7,244 nt of DNA from CAG-1031 sp964556785 (GCA_964556785.1 CAZKXM010000096.1:1-7244), one strand, 5' to 3'; counted from the stretch's first letter, positions 1 through 6,958 are shown. Numbers and translations are program-made. The notes: generated by a model not told the origin, from the sequence alone.

Positions 1-1551
1 ACAGGCCGCGTTGTCGACGATCTGATGTACAAGCACTGGGACGAGTGGGTCACCGAGATACCCCACCCCTTCATTGCTGATTTCGACGGCTCGGAAGTGA
101 CCGGCATCCGCGACATCATGGCCGACGAGCCCTTCGAGGCACCGATGAAACCCTTCGGAGGCACCGAATCGTTTGCCTGGAGCCCCGACAGCCGTCAGCT
201 GGTTTACGTGTCGCGCAAAAAAACCGGTAAGGACTATGCCGTGTCGACCGACTCTAACCTCTATCTCTACGACCTCGCCACAGGCACCACACGCCTGCTC
301 ACCGAGGGCATGATGGGCTACGACACCTGCCCCGCCTTCTCGCCCGACGGCAAGACACTGGCATGGCTCAGCATGGAAAACGACGGCTATGAGAGCGACA
401 AAAACCGCATCTTCGTCATGAACATGGCCACCGGTGAGCGCACCGACCTCACCGCCGACTGGGACTACTCGGCCGATACCTTCGCGTGGAATCCCGACGG
501 CGCTTCGATCTGGTTTACCGCTCCCAAGGATGGCGTGATCCCGATGTTCACCATCAATGTGCGCACCCGCGAGGTGAAAACCGTCAGCAGCCCCGTGGCC
601 GACTATGCTTCCGTTGCTCCCGTAGGCCGCTCAATGGCCATCGCCCTGCGCCACTCGTTTGTGAGCCCCAACGAGATCTATGCCGTCAAGACCGACGGCA
701 CCGTACGCCAGCTCACCGACGTCAACACCGTGGTGCTCAGCAAGCTCGACATGCCTCAGGTTGAGAAACGCATGGTTCCTACCACCGACGGCAAGCAGAT
801 GACCACCTGGGTTGTCCTCCCCCCCAACTTCGACGCATCGCAGACCTATCCAGCGATCCTCTACTGCCAGGGCGGCCCGCAGCAGCCCGTGAGCCAGTTC
901 TGGAGCTACCGCTGGAACCTTGCCCTGATGGCCTCAAACGGCTATGTCGTGATAGCCCCCAACCGCCGCGGCCTCCCCGGCTTCGGCACCGAATGGAACG
1001 CCCAGATTTCAGGCGACTACGGCGGTCAGAACATGCGCGACTATCTCAGCGCCGTCGACCATCTCAAGCGTGAGCCCTTTATCGATGCCGACCGCATCGG
1101 CGCCGTCGGCGCATCTTACGGCGGCTTCTCGGTTTACTGGCTCGCCGGACACCACGACAAGCGCTTTGCCTGCTTCATTGCCCACGCCGGCATCTTCAAC
1201 CTCGAGGCCCAGTATCTCGAAACTGAGGAAATGTGGTTTGCCAACTGGGACATGGGCGGCGCTCCCTGGGACAAGGATAACGAAACGGCTCAGCGCACGT
1301 TCGCTACCTCGCCCCACAAGTTTGTCGACAACTGGGACACCCCCATCCTCGTTACCCACGGCGAGCTCGACTACCGCATTCTCGCGTCGCAGGGCATGAT
1401 GGCCTTCAATGCAGCCCGCCTGCGCGGTGTGCCTGCCGAAATGCTTATCTTCCCCGACGAAAACCATTGGATTCTCAAGCCGCAGAATGCCGTGCTGTGG
1501 CAGCGCGTGTTCTTCCGCTGGCTCGACCGCTGGCTCAAGAACGAGAAGTAA
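1..1551 (+). CDS. S9 family serine peptidase, dipeptidyl-peptidase 5-like (5' partial)
   Basis: This is an exopeptidase of the prolyl-oligopeptidase (S9) family, probably removing dipeptides from oligopeptides in the periplasm. The frame is open from base 1, and residues before the ATG at 25 (TGRVVDDL) already fit the family, so the gene begins upstream and 25 is not its start. The N-terminal part shows beta-propeller blades marked by SPDS, SPDG and NPDG turns (about nt 180-520). The C-terminal alpha/beta-hydrolase domain (about nt 770-1548) has the nucleophile motif GASYGG with Ser at 1114-1116, Asp in HGELDY at 1369-1371 and His in DENHW at 1465-1467. The Ser-Asp and Asp-His spacings are 85 and 32 residues, which from memory match Porphyromonas gingivalis DPP5. 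The HWDEWV segment near the window start also fits DPP5-like proteins. An acylaminoacyl-peptidase role is the main alternative. The family is usually near 700 residues, so roughly a quarter is missing. The signal peptide, if any, is out of view. Confidence 0.93.
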   Translation, partial: TGRVVDDLMYKHWDEWVTEIPHPFIADFDGSEVTGIRDIMADEPFEAPMKPFGGTESFAWSPDSRQLVYVSRKKTGKDYAVSTDSNLYLYDLATGTTRLLTEGMMGYDTCPAFSPDGKTLAWLSMENDGYESDKNRIFVMNMATGERTDLTADWDYSADTFAWNPDGASIWFTAPKDGVIPMFTINVRTREVKTVSSPVADYASVAPVGRSMAIALRHSFVSPNEIYAVKTDGTVRQLTDVNTVVLSKLDMPQVEKRMVPTTDGKQMTTWVVLPPNFDASQTYPAILYCQGGPQQPVSQFWSYRWNLALMASNGYVVIAPNRRGLPGFGTEWNAQISGDYGGQNMRDYLSAVDHLKREPFIDADRIGAVGASYGGFSVYWLAGHHDKRFACFIAHAGIFNLEAQYLETEEMWFANWDMGGAPWDKDNETAQRTFATSPHKFVDNWDTPILVTHGELDYRILASQGMMAFNAARLRGVPAEMLIFPDENHWILKPQNAVLWQRVFFRWLDRWLKNEK

Positions 1552-1557
1552 CACCAA

Positions 1558-1571
1558 CCGCTTTTTAGCGG
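1558..1571 (+). terminator. Small hairpin after the S9 peptidase gene
   Basis: CCGCT and AGCGG form a perfect 5-bp stem around a TTTT loop, seven bases after the stop codon, followed by CTCTTTT. It is a weak terminator-like structure and probably acts with the stronger hairpin just downstream. Confidence 0.4.
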
Positions 1572-1592
1572 CTCTTTTACAGACATTTCCAT

Positions 1593-1632
1593 CGGGTGCA
1601 CCGCTCAGTAGAGCCTTGCACCCGGTTTTTTT
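1593..1632 (+). terminator. Rho-independent terminator of the S9 peptidase gene
   Basis: CGGGTGCA at 1593-1600 pairs with TGCACCCG at 1617-1624. An inner GCTC/GAGC stem with an AGTA loop extends the hairpin, separated by a 2x2 mismatch (CC opposite CT). A run of seven T follows at 1626-1632. This is the classical intrinsic terminator form, and it isolates the peptidase from the next gene, which has its own promoter. Confidence 0.85.
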
Positions 1633-1661
1633 CAATAAATCCATTTCTTTTTTGAAAAAAG

Positions 1662-1693
1662 TTTGAAATTTGTCGAAAATATCTGTATTTTTG
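1662..1693 (+). promoter_or_regulatory. Bacteroidetes-type promoter for the CBM26-like secreted protein
   Basis: TTTG at 1662-1665 (-33 box) lies 20 bases before TATTTTTG at 1686-1693, a perfect match to the Bacteroidetes -7 consensus TAnnTTTG. It sits just after the terminator of the previous gene. Transcription would begin near 1697-1701, giving a leader of about 65-70 bases before the ATG at 1766. Confidence 0.75.
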
Positions 1694-1765
1694 CCCAAAC
1701 TTCTCAAAGCATAAGAAGTGACTGAAAAGGAGATTATTATCACTACTTATAATTATTTAACTACA

Positions 1766-3019
1766 ATGAAAAAATTTTACTTTCTCTTACTTGCATTGAT
1801 CGTTGCAGTGACGGCCAATGCATCGTGGACTGTTAAATTTACCAATCCTAANNNNNNNNNNNNNNNNNNNNNNNNNNNNNNNNNNNNNNNNNNNNNNNNN
1901 NNNNNNNNNNNNNNNNNNNNNNNNNNNNNNNNNNNNNNNNNNNNNNNNNNNAACATCTATGTTCCTTACTCATCATTTGAGTCGACCGCTTGTAACATTT
2001 ATTCATGGGATGCCGCACTGTTCGGAGGATGGCCCGGCGCTGCCATGGAGAAGACGACTGTTGAGGGAATCGAATTCTGGACCATTAAGATTAACGATAA
2101 TCTGCTTCCCTGCACCACCAACATCAAGCTCAATGGTGGCGGAAAAGAAACCGGCGATATCACAGGCTTGAGCATATCGGCCAATACCGTGATTAAGGCA
2201 AACGGACAAACGATGACGCTTGACGAATACATCGCTGAGAATCCTACTGTTACCTACTCTAACATCTATGTTCCTTACTCACTCTATGAGAAAGCTGATG
2301 CTAATATTTACACCTGGCAGCCCGAACTTTTCGGCGGCTGGCCCGGCTCTGCCATGGAGAAGACGACTGTTAACGGAAACGAATTCTGGACCATCCAGAT
2401 CAACTCTGACCAGCTTCCCGTCACTGTAGCCGGTTGGAAGCTCAGCGGATCCGACGGTGACTCGGGCGACCTTCCCAGTGCAACATTCGAAGCTGACCAC
2501 GTTATCTTAGGCAATGGCACAACGGTACCTGTTAACGACTATGTTGCCACAGATCCCGTAATCACCTATCAGATCCGCGGTCAGATTTTCGGAAACGCTG
2601 ATTGGGCTGACTACGACATGACCGAGGTTAACGGCGAATGGGTTTACGAAGGTACTCCCGTTGAGGGCGACTTCGGCATCAAACAGCTTAAGGATGGCGT
2701 TCAGGTTGCATGGATCAACTCATCCGACAACGGTCAGATCACACAGTTCGGCAACTATGACTGCGTTTCCGAAGCTACAGACGCAAGCAATTTCCACTAT
2801 GCTATCAGCGACTACACCGGCAACGTGAAGTTTACCTTCAATCCCGAAACTATGGTTCTCGCCGTTTCCGATCCCTCCACCGGTATCACTACTCTCGACG
2901 CTGAGAACGCAGTTGCTGAGTATTTCAACCTGCAGGGCATGCGCGTTGCTCAGCCTCAGAGCGGCAACATCTACATCTGCCGTCGCGGCACTCAGGTGAG
3001 CAAGGTGCTCGTTAAGTAA
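1766..3019 (+). CDS. Secreted tandem CBM26-like (starch-binding-type) module protein with internal assembly gap
   Basis: This is a probable exported carbohydrate-binding protein with no visible catalytic domain. I prefer the ATG at 1766 over an in-frame GTG at 1718, because 1766 opens directly onto a signal peptide (MKKFYFLLLALIVAVTANA, cleavage after ANA). There is no lipobox Cys, so signal peptidase I is expected. After 'WTVKFTNP', which resembles the start of a CBM26 module, comes a 100-N gap. Two 103-residue modules follow (1952-2260 and 2261-2569), each with NIYVPYS, an NIY-S/T-W strand, the GGWPG-x-AMEKTTV motif (2024 and 2333) and EFWTI, typical of CBM26. A different beta domain follows (about 2570-2880, 'YQIRGQIFGNADW'), loosely like the SusE/SusF starch-binding folds. 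The last 45 residues form a Bacteroidales C-terminal tail (EYFNLQGMRV...SKVLVK), possibly for sorting or surface anchoring. The reading frame is open across the N run, but that is meaningful only if the gap length is real. Starch or a related alpha-glucan is the inferred ligand. Confidence 0.8.
   Translation: MKKFYFLLLALIVAVTANASWTVKFTNPXXXXXXXXXXXXXXXXXXXXXXXXXXXXXXXXXXNIYVPYSSFESTACNIYSWDAALFGGWPGAAMEKTTVEGIEFWTIKINDNLLPCTTNIKLNGGGKETGDITGLSISANTVIKANGQTMTLDEYIAENPTVTYSNIYVPYSLYEKADANIYTWQPELFGGWPGSAMEKTTVNGNEFWTIQINSDQLPVTVAGWKLSGSDGDSGDLPSATFEADHVILGNGTTVPVNDYVATDPVITYQIRGQIFGNADWADYDMTEVNGEWVYEGTPVEGDFGIKQLKDGVQVAWINSSDNGQITQFGNYDCVSEATDASNFHYAISDYTGNVKFTFNPETMVLAVSDPSTGITTLDAENAVAEYFNLQGMRVAQPQSGNIYICRRGTQVSKVLVK
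1852..1951. other. Assembly gap of 100 N
   Basis: Exactly 100 undetermined bases lie within the CBM26-like gene. The round number is the usual placeholder for a gap of unknown size. The first real base after it is also the first base of a sequence repeated 309 bases later, so a repeat probably broke the assembly here. Confidence 0.97.
1952..2260 (+). repeat. CBM26-like tandem module, first resolved copy
   Basis: This is a 309-base (103-codon) in-frame unit. It shares with the next unit an identical 21-base stretch at its start, a 23-base stretch ending 'GACGACTGTT' over the AMEKTTV codons, and a 15-base stretch over EFWT. Protein divergence is concentrated in the second half (KLNGGGKETGDITG against KLSGSDGDSGDLPS). 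Confidence 0.9.
2261..2569 (+). repeat. CBM26-like tandem module, second resolved copy
   Basis: This unit has exactly the same period (309 bases) as the preceding one and aligns to it with almost no length change. GGWPG is at 2333-2347 against 2024-2038 in the first copy. The mixture of identical nucleotide blocks and diverged blocks suggests an old duplication with some later gene conversion or local selection. Confidence 0.9.
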
Positions 3020-3054
3020 GGTCAGTTCAGGCAACTGATTCATAAATAGCACAA

Positions 3055-3084
3055 GGGTGCGCCGATACGATTGTCGGCGCACCC
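3055..3084. terminator. Hairpin terminator shared by convergent genes
   Basis: GGGTGCGCCGA (3055-3065) and TCGGCGCACCC (3074-3084) form an 11-bp perfect stem with an 8-base loop. It lies between the stop of the CBM26-like gene (3019, +) and the stop of the porin gene (3111, -). T-rich sequence follows on both strands (TTCTGTTATATT on +, TTGTGCTATTT on -) but without a long T run. The position and symmetry suggest a two-way terminator. Confidence 0.75.
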
Positions 3085-3110
3085 TTCTGTTATATTGTGT
3101 GACGGTAAGG

Positions 3111-4388
3111 TTAGAATGTCACGGCAAACTGACACTGCAGGCGGTTGGTGTGAAGGCCTTCGCCGTCGAAGCTCTTGCGGTGACCATAGTTATACTCCAC
3201 TCCCACGGAGAGGAAACGGTTGACATTATAGATCACGTTGGCGGCAACATAATCGCCGTAGCGATACTGCGACCCGCTCACGGTTGCATCGTCGGGGAGC
3301 CAGTTGGTGAGGTGGCTGTAAGTGAGGTTGGTCGACACTTTTGATGAGAAGGTGTAGCTCACACCGCCGGTGAGGCCCATGGAGCGCACCAGCTCAAGCC
3401 GTCCCGGCTTAACCGATTCAACGGCATCGAGGCCCATACCGGCATCATCCTGCAGATAGGAACCGATACCCGATCCGTAGGCCGCATTGACATGCACGTC
3501 AAGACCGCCGACAACATTGGCCACACCTGAAAGCTGGACGCCAAGACCTACGGGAGTGGCATTTTTGGCGCGGTCAAGGTTGCGATACTGCATGGGGCGC
3601 ACAAGGCCCGAAAGGCGGATGTGAGAGTTTCCGCCGTCCCAGCCATACTGCAGGTAAAGAGGAATTGCCGGAAGGCGCTGGCTCACGGCGGCGGTTGTGC
3701 TGCCGGTGGTGAGCGATGCCGAAGGAGCGTCGACACCGATGGCGCCGGTCAGATGGTCGGTGAATTTCTGAGTCCAGTAAGCCGTAAAGAGTGTGGTGTA
3801 AGGATAGCCGTTAGGGCCCTCAAAGTCGAGAGTGAGCGGCTCGGCCGAGGCATCGGTAAAGGGGCTGTTGGTGTAGCCCACGGTCAACCCGCGGTAAGTG
3901 GCATAGAAATGATAGCAGCTGAACGAATTGTTGCTGCCCATGAAATTGCCCTTGAAAAACAGGCCCACCTTGTTAACACTCTCAGGCATGGCAACGAAGT
4001 TGACGTAGATCGACGATGACTGCCATCCGAACCCCAGACGACCACGGTTGCCGGGCGATGCGGGCTCGATTGATGATGGCACAAAGAGTGTGGTTGACGG
4101 CATACGGTCGCCCCAGTCAAACACAGCCTCACCCAGGAACTGCGCACCGATACCGAGATAGAACTGATGGTCCTTGCCAACTACTGCGAAACGAGGCAAA
4201 CCGTTGTCTGACGGTGACTGAGGAGCATTCTCCTTGAGGGCTTTCTCGACATCGTCCTCGCTAGTCGAGCCGTCGTTGTTGATCGTTGAGAGAACATGGT
4301 CGTCGAAGTGGCGACCATCGCGCTGAGCGTAGGCACCGGCAGGCACCAGCAGCCCCATCATCAGGGCCGGAATCATCAGGGTTTTCAT
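3111..4388 (-). CDS. DcaP-like outer-membrane beta-barrel porin
   Basis: This is a probable trimeric-porin-type channel letting small solutes across the outer membrane; the substrate is not evident. I chose the ATG at 4388 rather than the TTG at 4394, because it directly opens a signal peptide (MKTLMIPALMMGLLVPAGAYA, cleaved before Q22), giving 425 residues. A short polar, acidic linker (about 24-65) comes next, then amphipathic beta strands to the C-terminus. Residues about 117-195 follow the DcaP family pattern: GRLGFGW, a strand pair, FFKGNFMG, a strand with 'FYATYRGLTVGYTNSPFTD', and then LTLDFEGPNGYPY. The protein ends in Phe (QFAVTF), the usual signal for barrel insertion by the BAM complex. 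Classical DcaP proteins carry an N-terminal coiled coil; here only the short acidic linker is present. It is transcribed toward the CBM26-like gene and divergently from glsA. A general Bacteroidetes 'porin' of unknown specificity is the safest name. Confidence 0.8.
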   Translation of the reverse strand: MKTLMIPALMMGLLVPAGAYAQRDGRHFDDHVLSTINNDGSTSEDDVEKALKENAPQSPSDNGLPRFAVVGKDHQFYLGIGAQFLGEAVFDWGDRMPSTTLFVPSSIEPASPGNRGRLGFGWQSSSIYVNFVAMPESVNKVGLFFKGNFMGSNNSFSCYHFYATYRGLTVGYTNSPFTDASAEPLTLDFEGPNGYPYTTLFTAYWTQKFTDHLTGAIGVDAPSASLTTGSTTAAVSQRLPAIPLYLQYGWDGGNSHIRLSGLVRPMQYRNLDRAKNATPVGLGVQLSGVANVVGGLDVHVNAAYGSGIGSYLQDDAGMGLDAVESVKPGRLELVRSMGLTGGVSYTFSSKVSTNLTYSHLTNWLPDDATVSGSQYRYGDYVAANVIYNVNRFLSVGVEYNYGHRKSFDGEGLHTNRLQCQFAVTF

Positions 4389-4565
4389 AAGCAAAATTTA
4401 TTGTTCATTATATATTATTACAATTGCGGGCCGTTTTTGGTTGCTCTGATTAAAAAAAATTTTTGTCTGAACTATAAAGGTTACAAAATGTTAGATAAGT
4501 ATCAACCGCGATTATGCGGCTGCAAGGCCCGACACAACAAGATAACAAACATATATTTTTGAAAA
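4389..4565. other. Divergent AT-rich intergenic region between porin and glsA
   Basis: The 177 bases must contain the start signals for both the leftward porin and the rightward glutaminase. The region is AT-rich (for example the stretch around 4451-4465) with a GC-richer island at 4506-4532 that holds a 4-bp CCGC/GCGG hairpin. Apart from the -7-like boxes at its right edge, I found no full TTTG-N19..21-TAnnTTTG promoter on either strand. Confidence 0.6.
4546..4561. promoter_or_regulatory. Back-to-back -7-like boxes (possible divergent promoter pair)
   Basis: CAAACATA at 4546-4553 reads TATGTTTG on the minus strand, and TATTTTTG occupies 4554-4561 on the plus strand. Both match TAnnTTTG exactly and they abut. 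Neither has a TTTG -33 box at the proper distance, so the evidence is weak. The plus box would put the transcript start at or next to the glsA ATG (4566); the minus box would give the porin a leader of about 150 bases. Confidence 0.25.
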
Positions 4566-5534
4566 ATGGACAAGACTATCACCCATTCGCAGATCAAAGC
4601 TGCGGTTCAGGAAGCCTATGCTGAAAGCAAGGATATCACCGGCGGTCACAATGCCGACTATATTCCCTTTCTGGCTAACATCGACCCGAATCTTTTCGGA
4701 ATCAGTGTGACGCTGCTTGACGGCACCACATTCAACGTCGGCGACACTGACTATAAATTCGGCATTGAATCGGTGTCGAAAGTGCTCACTGCAATCCTCG
4801 TGCTCAAGCAGCACGGCGCCGAGGCGGTGCTGAAGCAGATCGGCGCCGACGCCACCGGCCTGCCTTTCAATTCAATCTTCGCGATTCTGCTTGAAAACGA
4901 TCATCCCTCCACCCCTCTGGTCAACGCCGGAGCCATCACCGCCTGCTCGATGGTTGAGCCCAAGGGCGATTCATGGGGCAAATGGGAGGCGATAATCAAC
5001 AACTTCACCGACCTATGCGGCTCGGAAGCCCAGGTGATCGACGAGCTCTACAAATCAGAGTCAGACACGAATTTCAACAACCGCGCCATTGCATGGCTCC
5101 TTAAGAACTACAACCGCATCTACGACGATGTGCCTATGAGTCTTGATCTTTACACCCGCCAGTGTTCGGTGGGCATCACTGCCTCGCAACTCTCGGCCTG
5201 CGCCGGCACTATTGCCAACGGCGGCGTCAACCCGCTGACAGGCAAGGAGGTGTTCGACCGCGCGCTTGCCCCGAAAATCACAACCCTGATCTCGTCGGTC
5301 GGTTTCTATCAGAACACCGGCGACTGGCTCTACACCTCGGGCATTCCCGCAAAGAGCGGAGTTGGCGGCGGTGTGCTCGGTGTGCTCCCCGGCGTTATGG
5401 GAATCGCCGCTTTCGCGCCCCCGCTTGATGCAGCCGGTAACTCGGTGAAGGCTCAGGCTGCCGTGAAGGCCGTGATGAAGAAGCTGGGTCTCGGTGTGTT
5501 CAACGGCGACCGCGTAACCGTCGCGGCCGACTGA
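4566..5534 (+). CDS. glsA: Glutaminase A (L-glutamine amidohydrolase, EC 3.5.1.2)
   Basis: This enzyme hydrolyses L-glutamine to L-glutamate and ammonia in the cytoplasm; there is no signal peptide. Its 322 residues are close to the family's usual 305-320. It shows the serine-dependent, beta-lactamase-like glutaminase fold: the N-terminal ADYIPFLA and LDGTTFNVGD, the SxxK motif ESVSK with Ser69 as nucleophile and Lys72, GLPFNS (98-103), PLVNAGAI with Asn120, SESDTNFNNRAIA (Glu165 and the Asn pair), the Tyr196 region ending RQCSVG, and the C-terminal glycine-rich PAKSGVGGGVLGVLPG (261-276). All expected active-site motifs are intact. The MFS gene begins 58 bases downstream with no obvious promoter or terminator between, so cotranscription is likely. 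In gut bacteria such enzymes serve nitrogen assimilation or acid resistance through ammonia release; no glutamate decarboxylase is visible here, so acid resistance is only a possibility. Confidence 0.95.
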   Translation: MDKTITHSQIKAAVQEAYAESKDITGGHNADYIPFLANIDPNLFGISVTLLDGTTFNVGDTDYKFGIESVSKVLTAILVLKQHGAEAVLKQIGADATGLPFNSIFAILLENDHPSTPLVNAGAITACSMVEPKGDSWGKWEAIINNFTDLCGSEAQVIDELYKSESDTNFNNRAIAWLLKNYNRIYDDVPMSLDLYTRQCSVGITASQLSACAGTIANGGVNPLTGKEVFDRALAPKITTLISSVGFYQNTGDWLYTSGIPAKSGVGGGVLGVLPGVMGIAAFAPPLDAAGNSVKAQAAVKAVMKKLGLGVFNGDRVTVAAD

Positions 5535-5592
5535 CATTGACGCCCCGCGTGCAAAAAATTAAAGAAAATATTCATTAAACTCATTTTCAACT

Positions 5593-6879
5593 ATGCAAGT
5601 CAAAACAGGAAAGGGCACCATCTCGATGATGGTGGTGTTCGCAATATGGTCGCTGTCGCTTGCCGTTGACCTTCCGGGCCTGGCGGTGACACCTATCGAG
5701 GGAAGTCTCAGGTCGATATTTCCCGATGTAACCGATTTCAAGATCCAGCTCCTTACGGTGCTACCCAATCTTGTGATCATTCCTTTTGTGCTCCTCTCGG
5801 GCAAACTCTCTGAAACTCGCCACAAGATCGCGGTGATCACGCTCGGTACGGTTCTCTATATAGCCGCCGGCGCACTGTCGATCTTCTCAAGCTCGCTGAC
5901 AGCGCTGATCTGGCTAAGCTGTCTGCTCGGCGCGGGCTGCGGTTTGATTCTTCCATTCTCGACAGGCCTTATCGCCGACGTGTTTACCGGCAAATACCGC
6001 ATGAAGCAGATGGGTATCATCTCGGCTATCGGTAATATCGCCCTTGTGCTCGCCACATTCGCAGTGGGCTATCTCGTAGCCGGCGACCTTACCCACACCT
6101 GGCACCGCGCCTTCTTCGTCTACCTCATTCCGCTCCTGTCGCTGGTATTGATTCCGTTCCTGCGCAAGATTCCGAAGTCAGACTATGCTTCCGCACCTGC
6201 TGATGCAACCACTGACAATAACAACAAGACTGCCCCTGCAACCATTCCCGCTGTTGATGCCGACGGTTTCTCAACCAAGGGTCAGACCGTAAAGGGCGGA
6301 TTCTACGTAGGGCGTACGATCTGGCTGCTCCTTGCCTACTTCTTCTTCGTGTTCGCAACTTGCATCCCCTCATACTATCTGCCTAATTTCAAATGGATTT
6401 CATCAGAAGAAGCATCAACAATGACATCGGTATTCTATTTTGCCATGTTTGTTGTAGGTCTTGGACTGACACCCATTATGAAGGCATTCCGCAAAACAAC
6501 ATTTATCGTGGCAACGGCAATGATCGTGGGCAGCTTCGCACTGTTTGTATTCATCCACGGCAACGTAGCGGTCTATATTGCAGCAGCAGCCCTCTGCGGT
6601 CTTGGCAACGGCATTGCCCAGCCTATCTTCTACACCAAAGCCACCGAAGTTGTCACCACTGACAGCAAGTCGACCCTCTCGCTTGCCTACCTTCAGGTTG
6701 CCAACTATGTAGCCATCTCGATGGTGCCGGTGATCATCGGTGCCGGTGAAAAGATCTTCCACACCACCTCAACCCTCTTCCCCTTCGTATTCGTGGGAAT
6801 CGCTTCGGCAATCGTTCTGGTCTTTGTGATCCTCCGCAGCCGTCACTTCGTATTCGGCATGTCAAAGAATTACTTCTAA
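5593..6879 (+). CDS. Major facilitator superfamily transporter, 12 TM, substrate unknown
   Basis: This is an inner-membrane secondary carrier of 428 residues. Hydrophobic segments are visible at about 10-30, 52-70, 78-98, 103-125, 140-163, 172-190, 242-264, 278-296, 303-321, 325-346, 364-384 and 394-414, giving twelve in a 6+6 arrangement. The cytoplasmic loop between TM2 and TM3 (GKLSETRHK, 70-78) occupies the place of the MFS motif A region. TM4 contains a glycine-rich GAGCGLILPFSTG, and TM10 an echo of it, CGLGNGIAQP. The central loop (about 192-240) is polar and low-complexity (Ala, Thr, Asp, Asn), as expected for the inter-domain linker, though compositionally striking. It lies between glutaminase and asparaginase genes on the same strand, so transport of an amino acid or amide is a reasonable guess, but nothing in the protein fixes the substrate. 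A drug or sugar-type MFS remains possible. Confidence 0.88.
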   Translation: MQVKTGKGTISMMVVFAIWSLSLAVDLPGLAVTPIEGSLRSIFPDVTDFKIQLLTVLPNLVIIPFVLLSGKLSETRHKIAVITLGTVLYIAAGALSIFSSSLTALIWLSCLLGAGCGLILPFSTGLIADVFTGKYRMKQMGIISAIGNIALVLATFAVGYLVAGDLTHTWHRAFFVYLIPLLSLVLIPFLRKIPKSDYASAPADATTDNNNKTAPATIPAVDADGFSTKGQTVKGGFYVGRTIWLLLAYFFFVFATCIPSYYLPNFKWISSEEASTMTSVFYFAMFVVGLGLTPIMKAFRKTTFIVATAMIVGSFALFVFIHGNVAVYIAAAALCGLGNGIAQPIFYTKATEVVTTDSKSTLSLAYLQVANYVAISMVPVIIGAGEKIFHTTSTLFPFVFVGIASAIVLVFVILRSRHFVFGMSKNYF

Positions 6880-6880
6880 T

Positions 6881-6896
6881 TAACTTAGTAACTTAG
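6881..6896 (+). repeat. Tandem 8-base direct repeat TAACTTAG x2
   Basis: TAACTTAG occurs twice in direct succession, two bases after the MFS stop codon. It supplies a second in-frame stop (TAG at 6886-6888). It may be a small slippage product; no function is evident. Confidence 0.6.
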
Positions 6897-6904
6897 AAAA
6901 ACCG

Positions 6905-6940
6905 GAGCCTGCCTGGATTGAGCTCAATCCAGGCAGGCTC
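6905..6940. repeat. Perfect 36-base palindrome between MFS gene and asparaginase gene
   Basis: The 18-base arm GAGCCTGCCTGGATTGAG is followed at once by its exact reverse complement, centred between 6922 and 6923. In RNA it would fold into a stem of about 16 bp with a tight AGCT loop. It is preceded by GAAAAACCG and followed by ATAAAAAAAG. On the plus strand no T run follows, so it does not fit a normal terminator for the MFS gene. On the minus strand it is followed by CGGTTTTTC, which fits an antisense-direction terminator. Other possible roles are an mRNA-stabilising intercistronic hairpin or a binding site for a dimeric regulator. Confidence 0.9.
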
Positions 6941-6958
6941 ATAAAAAAAGAAACTGTT

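Noticed and set aside
1009..1743. A 244-codon open frame on the minus strand opposite the S9 peptidase
   Set aside because: It overlaps the catalytic domain coding region with its intact Ser-Asp-His motifs, runs through the terminator and promoter on the other strand, and its translation resembles no family I know. High GC third positions in the true gene explain the open antisense frame.
1718..1765. GTG at 1718 as the start of the CBM26-like protein
   Set aside because: It would add 16 polar or mixed residues ahead of a well-formed signal peptide that starts with MKK at 1766, and it lies only about 20 bases after the predicted transcript start.
1852..1951. Reading the continuous frame through the N run as proof that the gap is really 100 bases
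   Set aside because: Frame continuity has a one-in-three chance by accident, and 100 N is a standard placeholder.
4389..4394. TTG at 4394 as the start of the porin
   Set aside because: It adds only two residues (ML) before MKTLMIP; the ATG at 4388 gives a standard signal peptide.
4488..4562. A 24-codon ORF (MLDKYQPRLCGCKARHNK...) ending three bases before the glsA ATG, considered as a leader peptide
   Set aside because: There is no run of regulatory codons such as Gln or Asn, no attenuator-like hairpin pair with a T run follows, and an ORF this short is expected by chance.
5061..5537. A 158-codon minus-strand open frame opposite glsA
   Set aside because: It lies fully within the well-supported glutaminase gene and shows no recognisable protein pattern.
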